Assembly: GCA_014360905.1 (NCBI GenBank)
Contig: JACIWW010000018.1
Location: forward strand, 1-62,508
DNA: 62,508 nucleotides
Direction: 5' to 3'
DNA from: Chloroflexota bacterium
Lineage (GTDB): Bacteria > Chloroflexota > Anaerolineae > UBA2200
Shown: positions 17,564 to 25,574 of the stretch, one piece after another
Layout: each line of letters opens with the position of its first letter
Position numbering within the stretch: the first letter of the stretch is position 1
Translations under genes and position numbers: made by a program
Notes under the pieces: model-generated
Database searches by the model: none
The model's input: only the letters and a program-made list of their open reading frames with translations
What the model was told of the DNA's origin: nothing

Positions 17564-18718
17564 ATGTTAAGCTCTAGGGAGCGTTTGCTAACAGCTCTAT
17601 GTCACCAAGAGCCAGATCGCGTTCCCTTTGATCTGGGCAGCACGCAAGTAAGCGGCATCCACGTGGTTGCCTACCGCAACCTGCGCCAGGCATTGGGGCT
17701 ATCACCAGTTCAAGTAGAGCTATGCGACTATATCCAGCAGTTGGCACTCCCTGATGACGATTTGGTCGAACGATTTGGCGTGGATGTACGCGGATTATTC
17801 CCGCTCAACAGCCATAACTGGAATGTCCATGAGGAGGAGAGGGGTGCATATTGGATTTATCATGACGAGTGGGGCATAACCTACCGCAGGCCTAAGCCAG
17901 ACGGGCTCTACTATACTATTGTTCAAGTGCCTTTGGACAATCCAGATCTATCTGTGCAAGATATCGAACGGCACTCCTGGCCTGATATGGCCGACCGGCG
18001 ACGTATTGCGGGGCTGCGGGAATTGGCCGAGCGCTACCGTGTTGCTGGCTATGCGGTAGTGCTCAAAGACCCATTTGCTGGCATCTTTGAGATGGCACAG
18101 CGTATTGTAGGGATGCAGAACTGCCTGATTATCATGGCCTTGGAAAAGAAGCTGGCAAGCGCACTCTTTGACAAGCTGCTCGAACTCAAATTGTCTTTCT
18201 GGGAGGTAGCGTTGCCAGTCTTGGCCGATGTGGTGGATGTAGTTGCCCAGTTCGATGATTACGGCACACAATCGTCGCAATTGATTTCTCCGAGCATGTT
18301 TCGCGAACTGCTCAAGCCACGTCTAAAGATCTTGTTTGATCGAGTAAAGCAGCTGGCTCCGCATGCTAAACGATTCTTTCATTCATGTGGCAATGTTCGA
18401 TCATTGTTACCCGATTTTATCGAGGTTGGTGTCGAGATCATTAACCCTGTACATATTCGGGCAGTGGGAATGGAACCAGCTGCACTCAAACGTGACTTTG
18501 GTAAGGAACTCGTTTTCTGGGGCGGCGGTGTGGATACCCAGGGAGTTCTACCTAGAGGTACGCCACAAGAAGTAAAAGACGATGTGCGGCGAAATATCGA
18601 GGCATTTGCTCCTGGTGGTGGTTTTGTTTTCAATACGATACACAACATCCAGGCTGATGTCCCTCCCCAAAATATCATCGCGATGTGGGAGGCGTTACAA
18701 GAGTATGGGGTATACTGA
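17564..18718 (+). CDS. UroD/MtaA-superfamily protein 1
   Basis: A 384-residue TIM-barrel protein of the uroporphyrinogen decarboxylase superfamily. The opening SSRERLLTALCHQEPDRVPFDLG is typical of the methylcobamide methyltransferase-like branch. FFHSCGNVRSLLPDF (His273-x-Cys275) matches the zinc-binding HxC of MtaA/MtbA-type enzymes; the later Cys ligand is not obvious, but FNTIHNIQADVPPQNI ends the barrel as in many environmental relatives. No heme genes surround it, so heme biosynthesis is unlikely. A methyl transfer or demethylation in the catabolic pathway is an inference. Confidence 0.8.
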   Translation: MLSSRERLLTALCHQEPDRVPFDLGSTQVSGIHVVAYRNLRQALGLSPVQVELCDYIQQLALPDDDLVERFGVDVRGLFPLNSHNWNVHEEERGAYWIYHDEWGITYRRPKPDGLYYTIVQVPLDNPDLSVQDIERHSWPDMADRRRIAGLRELAERYRVAGYAVVLKDPFAGIFEMAQRIVGMQNCLIIMALEKKLASALFDKLLELKLSFWEVALPVLADVVDVVAQFDDYGTQSSQLISPSMFRELLKPRLKILFDRVKQLAPHAKRFFHSCGNVRSLLPDFIEVGVEIINPVHIRAVGMEPAALKRDFGKELVFWGGGVDTQGVLPRGTPQEVKDDVRRNIEAFAPGGGFVFNTIHNIQADVPPQNIIAMWEALQEYGVY

Positions 18719-18739
18719 GTTGAGGGCTATGTAATGTAA

Positions 18740-19807
18740 ATGGGTGTCACTGCTGATCAATTCCTGCCAGTTGAACTAGTTTTCAATTCCAATTGGTGGT
18801 ATCACATAGCAGGGATTTCATTCGACGAATCGTTCTATTTTGACGCTGAAACCCGTATCCGCAATGACATAACGATGCGACGTGTGCTCTACGAGCGCTA
18901 TAGCGATTTGGGCATGGGCGAGTGCACCCCACAACCTCGTCCTATAGTAGGTTCTTTACATGTTGCGGGAGGCTTTGTTATCCCTGCGCTGCTCGGAGTG
19001 GATATCCTCTTTGCACCCAATGCTGCCCCTCAACCGAAAACACTTGGCTTATCAAGTGCACAGGTTGAAACCATGCAAAAGCCTGATTGGCCTAAGATGT
19101 GGCCTATGGCCTGCCTCATTGCGGATATGGACAAACTCGAAGCAGAGTATGGCTATTTAATCGGCGATGTCAATACCGATGGACTCCTGAATGCAGCCTA
19201 CCATCTATATAGTCAGGATCTTTTCGTGGATTTTTATCAGGCTCCTAGGCGCATCCAGCACCTGCTCCATATCATTGGAGAACTGATTGTAGATGTTGCT
19301 TTATATGTACGCGAGAGAACGGGTAGTTGCTCTGTTTCAGTTAACCGCATGGTAGAACATGTAGAGCGAGGGCTTTTCCTTCATGCCAACTGCTCAGTGC
19401 AGATGATCTCACCTCAGAGTTACCGAGAACTGCACCTGCCTGTAGAGCAACGCATGGCTGAGCGGATCCAGCCTTTTGGCATCCATCACTGTGGCGATAA
19501 CATGCACTACTTTGCGCCTGACTACGCAAGATTGCCCGCGATATTTTTCGATGTTGGATGGGGTTCTGACGTAAGACGCTGCCGCGAAGTACTGCCCCAA
19601 GCCTTTTTCAGCCTGCGGCTCAGTCCGATACGCATGTTGCAATGTACCCCCAAGGAGATTGCTGAAGATACGGAGAAGCTGTTATTGGCTGCTGGCCCAT
19701 TAGAACAAGCTGGAATTTGCTGCATCAATATGGACTATGGCACCCCCGATGACAACATATTTGCGATGTTTGAGGTCGTCCAAAGATATCGACATTACGG
19801 AGCATAG
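18740..19807 (+). CDS. UroD/MtaA-superfamily protein 2
   Basis: A 355-residue, more divergent member. The probable zinc ligands are in FGIHHCGDNMHYF (His249/His250, Cys251) and Cys327/Cys328 in AGICCINMDYGTPDDNI, giving the full His-x-Cys...Cys pattern expected of corrinoid methyltransferases. The C-terminal TPDDNIFAMFEVV is the usual closing helix. The ribosome site is weak (GAGGG 13 bases upstream). It shares little obvious sequence with copies 1 and 3 outside these motifs, so the three are old paralogues, not recent duplicates. Confidence 0.75.
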   Translation: MGVTADQFLPVELVFNSNWWYHIAGISFDESFYFDAETRIRNDITMRRVLYERYSDLGMGECTPQPRPIVGSLHVAGGFVIPALLGVDILFAPNAAPQPKTLGLSSAQVETMQKPDWPKMWPMACLIADMDKLEAEYGYLIGDVNTDGLLNAAYHLYSQDLFVDFYQAPRRIQHLLHIIGELIVDVALYVRERTGSCSVSVNRMVEHVERGLFLHANCSVQMISPQSYRELHLPVEQRMAERIQPFGIHHCGDNMHYFAPDYARLPAIFFDVGWGSDVRRCREVLPQAFFSLRLSPIRMLQCTPKEIAEDTEKLLLAAGPLEQAGICCINMDYGTPDDNIFAMFEVVQRYRHYGA

Positions 19808-19812
19808 ATATA

Positions 19813-20865
19813 ATGGATGCACCCTGGGAGCGATTTAAGCAAGCAGCACAACTGCGATCGCCAGAGCAAATTCCTGTTGCTTTCATCGTGGATAGCCCTT
19901 GGCTACCAGGCTATGCGGGCATTGACACACGAGATTATTTTCTCTTCCCTGAGAAGTGGCTAGAAATTAATAAAGGCTTGTTGGAACGCTTTCCCGATGC
20001 CGTCTGGATTCCTGGTTTCTGGGTTGAATTTGGAATGGCTACTGAACCCTCCGCCTTTGGTGCTCGGCTGCGCTTTTATCCAGATCGCCCTCCTTCAATC
20101 GAGCCTTTGGTAACTGACCTTGCTTTTTGGGCAGCCGTGAAACCAGCTAATCCAAAAGAAGATGGACTGATGCCTTTGGTACTCCACCTTTACCAAGTTA
20201 TGGAAAAACGCTTGCAAGCTGAAGGTTTGGGCATCAAAATGGTCTGTGCGCGCGGACCGATGACCGTGGCATCTTGGCTGGTCGGAATGACTTCACTCAT
20301 GATCGGAGTGGCAATAGAACGTGGTTTGGTCGCGCGTTTTCTGGATGTGTTAACCACGACCATCATCCACTGGTTGCAGGCGCAACTCGACATGCTTCGG
20401 GCGGCAGAAGGCATTATGGTGTTAGATGACGTGATTGGGATGGTCTCGAAACAGGATTACGAGGCGTTGATCGCGCCACACTTGCGCCGTATTTTCGACC
20501 AATTTCAAGGGCTGATCCGAGTCTATCATAACGATACTCCTTGCCCGCATTTACTGGATAGCCTGGTCGAAGCCAACTTTGATGTATTTAATTTCAGCCA
20601 TGAGATGGATATCGGTCAAGTCAAAAACAGGATTGGTCATCGCGTCGCGCTCATGGGCAACGTACCACCGCTGGAGGTAGGTGTATATGGCACACCCGCA
20701 GATGTGATGCGATGTGCTAAAGAATGTCTGGACAAAGGCGGTGCAGGAGGCATGATCCTTTCCTTCGGCGGTGGGGTATCGCCAGGCACTCCGCCTGAGA
20801 ACATTGATGCCATGCTACAAGCCGCACGCGAATGGTCACAAACGAAACGGAAGGCACAATTATGA
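19813..20865 (+). CDS. UroD/MtaA-superfamily protein 3
   Basis: A 350-residue third member of the superfamily. The opening WERFKQAAQLRSPEQIPVAF, IMVLDDVIGMVSKQDYEALI and the closing GGGVSPGTPPENIDAM are typical. The zinc-site segment is RVYHNDTPCPHLLDS, with His239 and Cys244 spaced differently from HxC, so metal binding is less certain. The gene starts 5 bases after copy 2 and overlaps uxaC by 4 bases (ATGA), tying the trio to uronate metabolism in one transcript. Confidence 0.78.
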   Translation: MDAPWERFKQAAQLRSPEQIPVAFIVDSPWLPGYAGIDTRDYFLFPEKWLEINKGLLERFPDAVWIPGFWVEFGMATEPSAFGARLRFYPDRPPSIEPLVTDLAFWAAVKPANPKEDGLMPLVLHLYQVMEKRLQAEGLGIKMVCARGPMTVASWLVGMTSLMIGVAIERGLVARFLDVLTTTIIHWLQAQLDMLRAAEGIMVLDDVIGMVSKQDYEALIAPHLRRIFDQFQGLIRVYHNDTPCPHLLDSLVEANFDVFNFSHEMDIGQVKNRIGHRVALMGNVPPLEVGVYGTPADVMRCAKECLDKGGAGGMILSFGGGVSPGTPPENIDAMLQAAREWSQTKRKAQL

Positions 20866-22298
20866 GGCATTCTGAATGGCAACCACACGAAGACCGACTT
20901 TTTGATCCTGATCCAACACAGAGACGCATTGCACGAGGGTTGTACAAGTTGGTGGCCGATTTGCCCTTGATCTGCCCACACGGCCACGTATCTCCCCAAC
21001 TCTTCGCCAATGAGAATGCTACCTTCGGCTCGCCGGCCGAGATGCTGATCATCCCCGACCACTATGTGTTCCGTATGTTGTATTCGCAAGGTATTCCTCT
21101 GGAAGCCCTGGGCATCCCTCGCACGGACGGTGGCCCGGTGGAAAAGGACCACCGCAGGATCTGGCAGATTTTTGCTGAGCACTTTTATCTCTTCCGTGGT
21201 ACGCCCACGGGCATCTGGCTCAGTCAGGAACTACACGACGTTTTCGGCATCGAAGAGCGATTGAATGGCGAGACTGCACAGCGTATCTATGACCAGATCG
21301 AGGCCAAGTTAGCAACCCCCGCGTTTCGTCCTAAAGCCCTCTTTGAACAATTCAATATCGAGGTGCTCTGTACCACTGATGCCGCCACGGATACCTTGCA
21401 GCACCATCAGACCATTCGAGCTTCTGGCTGGAAGGGCGACATCCGACCCACATTCCGCCCCGACGCAGTGATCAATCTGGCAGCACCCGACTGGCAGACT
21501 CATATCAACGAACTGAGCGAAGTCAGTGGCATCACCGTGCATTCTTACAGCACCTTTATTCAAGCCTTGGAGGAGCGCCGGGCCTTTTTTAAGCGCATGG
21601 GAGCCAAAGCGACTGACCACGCGGCTGAATCAGCCTACACTGCCGAGCTAAGCCCCTCTGAGGCCGAGGCGATCTTTCAACGCGCCCTGCGTGGCCAGGC
21701 CACAACCGACGATAGCCGCCGCTTCATTGCGCACATGTTAATCGAAAGCGCCCGTATGAGCGTAGAAGATGGCTTGGTGATGCAGCTCCATCCAGGCTCT
21801 CTCCGCGATCATAGTACTGTCATCTTCACCCGCTTTGGTCCGGACAAGGGAGCAGATATTCCTATCTCAAGCGAGTTTACACGGAATTTGCGTCCCTTGC
21901 TGAACAAATATGGCCACGACACGCGGCTAACCCTGATCCTGTTCACCCTTGATGAAGCGACCTACGCGCGGGAGTTGGCGCCTCTGGCTGGGTTTTATCC
22001 CGCCGTGAAACTCGGGCCTCCCTGGTGGTTCTACGACAGTCCCAATGGCATGCAGCGCTACTTTGATCAGGTAATGGAGACGGCTGGGATCTACAATACG
22101 GTTGGTTTCAACGACGACACGCGTGCTTTTCCCTCCATCCCGGCGCGTCATGATCTGTGGCGTCGAGCCAGCGCGAACTGGTTGGCAGGTCTCGTCGCGC
22201 GACACATTATCAAGGAAGATGAGGCTGCGGAGATGATGAGGGAGATGGCGTACGGCCTGGCCAAGCGCGCCTATCGTTTTGATCAGATGGAGGATTGA
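20862..22298 (+). CDS. uxaC: glucuronate isomerase
   Basis: A 478-residue UxaC-family isomerase converting D-glucuronate to D-fructuronate (and D-galacturonate to D-tagaturonate). Family blocks: LPLICPHGHVSPQLFA with His40 and His42, GTPTGIWLSQEL, FNIEVLCTTDAATDTLQHH, GDIRPTFRPDAVINL, LVMQLHPGS and YNTVGFNDDTRAFPSIPARHDLWRR. The start is the ATG overlapping the preceding stop. Codon style matches uxaE and the two genes after it, which look more GC-rich than the region before. Confidence 0.95.
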   Translation: MRHSEWQPHEDRLFDPDPTQRRIARGLYKLVADLPLICPHGHVSPQLFANENATFGSPAEMLIIPDHYVFRMLYSQGIPLEALGIPRTDGGPVEKDHRRIWQIFAEHFYLFRGTPTGIWLSQELHDVFGIEERLNGETAQRIYDQIEAKLATPAFRPKALFEQFNIEVLCTTDAATDTLQHHQTIRASGWKGDIRPTFRPDAVINLAAPDWQTHINELSEVSGITVHSYSTFIQALEERRAFFKRMGAKATDHAAESAYTAELSPSEAEAIFQRALRGQATTDDSRRFIAHMLIESARMSVEDGLVMQLHPGSLRDHSTVIFTRFGPDKGADIPISSEFTRNLRPLLNKYGHDTRLTLILFTLDEATYARELAPLAGFYPAVKLGPPWWFYDSPNGMQRYFDQVMETAGIYNTVGFNDDTRAFPSIPARHDLWRRASANWLAGLVARHIIKEDEAAEMMREMAYGLAKRAYRFDQMED

Positions 22299-22299
22299 C

Positions 22300-23772
22300 A
22301 TGGGAGTGGAGGGAATGAACGCTTTCACTGTGTATCCGCGCTCGATCGTCGAAGCTGCTGAGACTGTTTTCTTCCTTGCCCGCGATGACCACACAGGGCA
22401 GAAATGGCTTGGCGTTCGCGGAGATGCATCTGAATTTGAAGCCACAGCGAAGACAAACGACACCTGGCTTTGCCCGCTCTCAGCAGCGAATGCCGCGGCT
22501 CTACGCGAACGGTTGCCCTGGTTGCAGCCAGTACCGCTAGGTCTGCAAATGTCATTCGGTTTAGGTGACCGCCTCGGCCTGGCTACTCCAGGCCATGTGC
22601 GTGCTGTCTATGGTAAGGACATTGCACCGATCTTTGCTCAACAATCGGTGCGCGAAAATACGCGCACCGGACGTAATCCCCAGCAGGTGCTCGATGAGGC
22701 AATGTGGGGCACCTTCCAGGAAGGCTGGCGGGAACCTTGGGGTGCAGATGCCGACCACGTTAAAAACGCCGCCGATTTTGATCCATTTATTGCTGCTGGC
22801 TATACTTTCTTTACCATCGATCCCGGTGACCATGTGGACAATGACGCGCAAAGAGCATCAGCCGCAGAGCTGACGACCAAGGTACATACCCTACCCTGGG
22901 ACATTCTCGAGGACACACTGCAGGATATGGAGCGGCGTTATCTGGGGCGGTCCTTTAGCTTGCAGGATACTGTACTTGTGTTCGACAGAGCAGGTCTCTG
23001 GCGAGCGGCGGCCAAGTATGGACGAGCCATCGCCCATACTGTGCAGATGTACCGCTACCTTGTGGAAAGAGTAAACCAACGCGAGGGGCGAGGCTTTGAA
23101 TTGGAAATTTCCGTGGATGAGACGGAAACCCCCACTTCGCCCGAGGAACACTTTTTTGTGGCCAGTGAATTGCAGCGGCTGGGAGTGCGTTGGGTGAGCC
23201 TGGCCCCGCGCTTCGTGGGGCGCTTTGAGAAAGGCGTAGACTATATCGGCGATTTGGGTGCTTTTGAGGCAGAGTTCAGGCAGCATGTTGCAGTTGCCCA
23301 AGCCCTTGGGCCTTACAAGCTCAGCCTCCACTCTGGTTCAGATAAGTTCAGCATCTATCTGATCATCGCGCAATGCGCTGGTGGTCGGGCCCATGTCAAG
23401 ACGGCTGGCACGAGCTACTTGGAGGCTCTGCGAGCAATAGCGGATATTGCTCCGGCACTTTTCAGGGAAATACTGGCCTTTGCGCGGGAACGCTATGCCA
23501 CGGATAAGGCGACCTACCACGTGTCCGCTGATGTAAGCAAGGTGCCCATAGCCGATCAATTGCCAGATATGGAGCTTGCCAGCGTGTTAGACCTCTTCGA
23601 TGGGCGGCAGGTGCTGCATGTCACCTTTGGTTCTGTATTGACCGAGAGAAACGCGGACGGGAGCTATCGCTTCCGCGAGCGCTTGCTGAGTGCGCTGCGA
23701 AATAAAGAAGAGCAGTATTTCGCATTATTGCAGGCTCATTTTGCGAAGCATCTCGCACCATTTGCGAGGTGA
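22300..23772 (+). CDS. uxaE: tagaturonate/fructuronate epimerase (UxaE-like)
   Basis: A 490-residue protein resembling the UxaE family, which interconverts D-tagaturonate and D-fructuronate at C3 or C4 level in Thermotoga-type uronate pathways. Seen: LGDRLGLATPGHVRAVYG, TRTGRNPQQVLDEAMWGTFQEG, AGYTFFTIDPGDHVDN, ISVDETETPTSPEEHFFVASEL, PYKLSLHSGSDKFSIY and VKTAGTSYLEALRAIA, with several conserved His, Asp and Glu residues in a TIM-barrel-like layout. ATG 22300 is spaced correctly from GGAGG; the frame is open from 22279. It joins the glucuronate and galacturonate branches at fructuronate. Confidence 0.82.
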   Translation: MGVEGMNAFTVYPRSIVEAAETVFFLARDDHTGQKWLGVRGDASEFEATAKTNDTWLCPLSAANAAALRERLPWLQPVPLGLQMSFGLGDRLGLATPGHVRAVYGKDIAPIFAQQSVRENTRTGRNPQQVLDEAMWGTFQEGWREPWGADADHVKNAADFDPFIAAGYTFFTIDPGDHVDNDAQRASAAELTTKVHTLPWDILEDTLQDMERRYLGRSFSLQDTVLVFDRAGLWRAAAKYGRAIAHTVQMYRYLVERVNQREGRGFELEISVDETETPTSPEEHFFVASELQRLGVRWVSLAPRFVGRFEKGVDYIGDLGAFEAEFRQHVAVAQALGPYKLSLHSGSDKFSIYLIIAQCAGGRAHVKTAGTSYLEALRAIADIAPALFREILAFARERYATDKATYHVSADVSKVPIADQLPDMELASVLDLFDGRQVLHVTFGSVLTERNADGSYRFRERLLSALRNKEEQYFALLQAHFAKHLAPFAR

Positions 23773-23824
23773 TGGGAATAGTACCAAGCGTCATACTCGA
23801 CTTCTAATACAAAGGAGATCACAC

Positions 23825-25552
23825 ATGGAACTTCGAACGTATTTAGAGGCACAAATTGCACAGGAATTACAGCAAAAGCGCTCTTTTGCCCTGAGCGACG
23901 TTGTGCACATGATTGAGGTTGGGCAGAGCGAAGAAGCCGCGGATTACTTGCTATTCTTCTCGCGCCCAAGGGAACTACCTGCGCAATTGCGCCAGTTGCG
24001 TCAGCTTCTCTCCGGCCGGCTTGCCGAGGATGGTCAAGACTTCCAGAGAAACTGTATCTCGTTTTTGACCCATCTAATACTTGACTTGAGCTCTATGCTG
24101 ACAAAGTGGAACTTGCAGAACGCAGACCTTCATGGGGAACAGGTTTTGACGGATGCAGAGGTTCAGGATGAAATCACTGCCAACTTACGGCTTTTGACCG
24201 ATTGGGAGGCTCTGTGCCCGTCAGCAGCGCGTGAACTCCAGGCTGAATGGAGAAATATGGCCAAGGCCAGGTTCGTAGCTGAGAAGGCAGTGCAGCCGGA
24301 GGCGGAGGCCGAGAAGTTGGTGGGTGGCGCGATTTGTGAATACATCCGCAACATGGCTGAGGCTTTCCGCCAGAGCAATCTGCGCAGGATGGCCGAGATG
24401 CGCGTAACAGGACTCAATTGCACTGAGTTGGGGAATGACTATGCTGCTTTCCTCAAGTACACGATGTACCTAGGAGCCTCCTTTGTGACGACAAATCCTG
24501 TCCTGGTGGATGTTGCGTGGGATGCAGACCCTGCCTATTGGGATCCAATCATGGATCAGCTCGTCATGGCTAATCCCCAGGCCAGTGCCGAAGAACTAGC
24601 GCGGCTGGCTACATTGGAGGTCGTACTGGCGAATATGCGTCTCTTGCGTCCCATCTTCCTCGTGACGGAAGGCGGTATGGGTTGCGTGAGCTTGCAAGTC
24701 AATCCCAAGAAGCACGGCGATGCACAGGCCATGATCGCAGATGCGACGGCTATCTACGAGGAATTGAGAGCGCGACTGGACGGTGGGGTGCCCAATGTCG
24801 TGTTCAAATTGCCGGGTACGCTGGCTGGCCTGGAAGCGTGTCGGGCTCTTACCAGCAAGGGCATCGGCGTCAATATCACGGTCAATTTTGGCCTTTTCCA
24901 GCAACTACGTTTCGCGGCTGCCATTCGCGAGGGGCAGGCGATCTTCGCTACGCTGACCGAGATGAATGGTCGCTTGGCCTATCCTGTGCGCGACGAGTTG
25001 TTGGGGAAACTCCCCGAATTGGCTGCGCATGGCATCAGCCAAGCCGATGCATTAGAAGCAGCCGCCTGGTCGGGCGTAGCAGTGGTCAAGAAACTTCACA
25101 AGTTGCTCGAAGAGCGAGGCTATGACCTAAAGCGTATCAAACCCCTTGTCGCATCGTTGCGAGTCTATAAGGATAGCCCAGGCTACGAGCGCCTGCCCAG
25201 TGCATGTCCAGACGTGACGGAGACAGTCGGCACCAGCATCATTACCGTCTTTCCCGATGTGCGCCATGCTTTCGATAGGGAACCCGAGATAGAACTAGAT
25301 GCCGATCGAATTCACGAGCCGGTGCCGTCCCACGTGCTCGATGTCCTGACTCACAGCGAGATTTTCAAACAGGCCTATTATGTAGCGGATACAAATTGGG
25401 TACGGGATGAAGAGGAATGTTTCCAACCCAGTAAGGTTTTGACTTTGGAAGATGAGGCAGCGGTAGCTGCTTGGCCGCCTGTTTACAATACGTTAAAGCA
25501 GTTCGCAGATAGTTACGATCACTTTGTGCAGCGGCTAGTGAGCCGCCGCTGA
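23825..25552 (+). CDS. large transaldolase-family protein
   Basis: A 575-residue protein, about 250 longer than standard transaldolase. Residues 1-190 are a helical, unrecognised extension. The barrel contains FVTTNPVLV (TTNP 222-225), CVSLQVNP, and VVFKLPGTLAGLEA, where Lys328 aligns with the Schiff-base Lys of TalB (KLAST motif). Asp205 sits where TalB Asp17 is expected, while the catalytic Glu96 position is Gln291. ITVNFGLFQQLRFAAAI is the following strand. The ATG at 23825 has AAAGGAGATC upstream; the frame is open from 23690. Its place after UxaC and UxaE suggests a ketouronate donor; see the finding on this cassette. Confidence 0.8.
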   Translation: MELRTYLEAQIAQELQQKRSFALSDVVHMIEVGQSEEAADYLLFFSRPRELPAQLRQLRQLLSGRLAEDGQDFQRNCISFLTHLILDLSSMLTKWNLQNADLHGEQVLTDAEVQDEITANLRLLTDWEALCPSAARELQAEWRNMAKARFVAEKAVQPEAEAEKLVGGAICEYIRNMAEAFRQSNLRRMAEMRVTGLNCTELGNDYAAFLKYTMYLGASFVTTNPVLVDVAWDADPAYWDPIMDQLVMANPQASAEELARLATLEVVLANMRLLRPIFLVTEGGMGCVSLQVNPKKHGDAQAMIADATAIYEELRARLDGGVPNVVFKLPGTLAGLEACRALTSKGIGVNITVNFGLFQQLRFAAAIREGQAIFATLTEMNGRLAYPVRDELLGKLPELAAHGISQADALEAAAWSGVAVVKKLHKLLEERGYDLKRIKPLVASLRVYKDSPGYERLPSACPDVTETVGTSIITVFPDVRHAFDREPEIELDADRIHEPVPSHVLDVLTHSEIFKQAYYVADTNWVRDEEECFQPSKVLTLEDEAAVAAWPPVYNTLKQFADSYDHFVQRLVSRR

Positions 25553-25574
25553 GAGGAATAAGGGAGGGAAAAAC

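Noticed and set aside
17564-20865. Annotation as uroporphyrinogen decarboxylase for heme synthesis
   Set aside because: Three divergent copies in a sugar operon, methyltransferase-type HxC motifs and no other heme gene.
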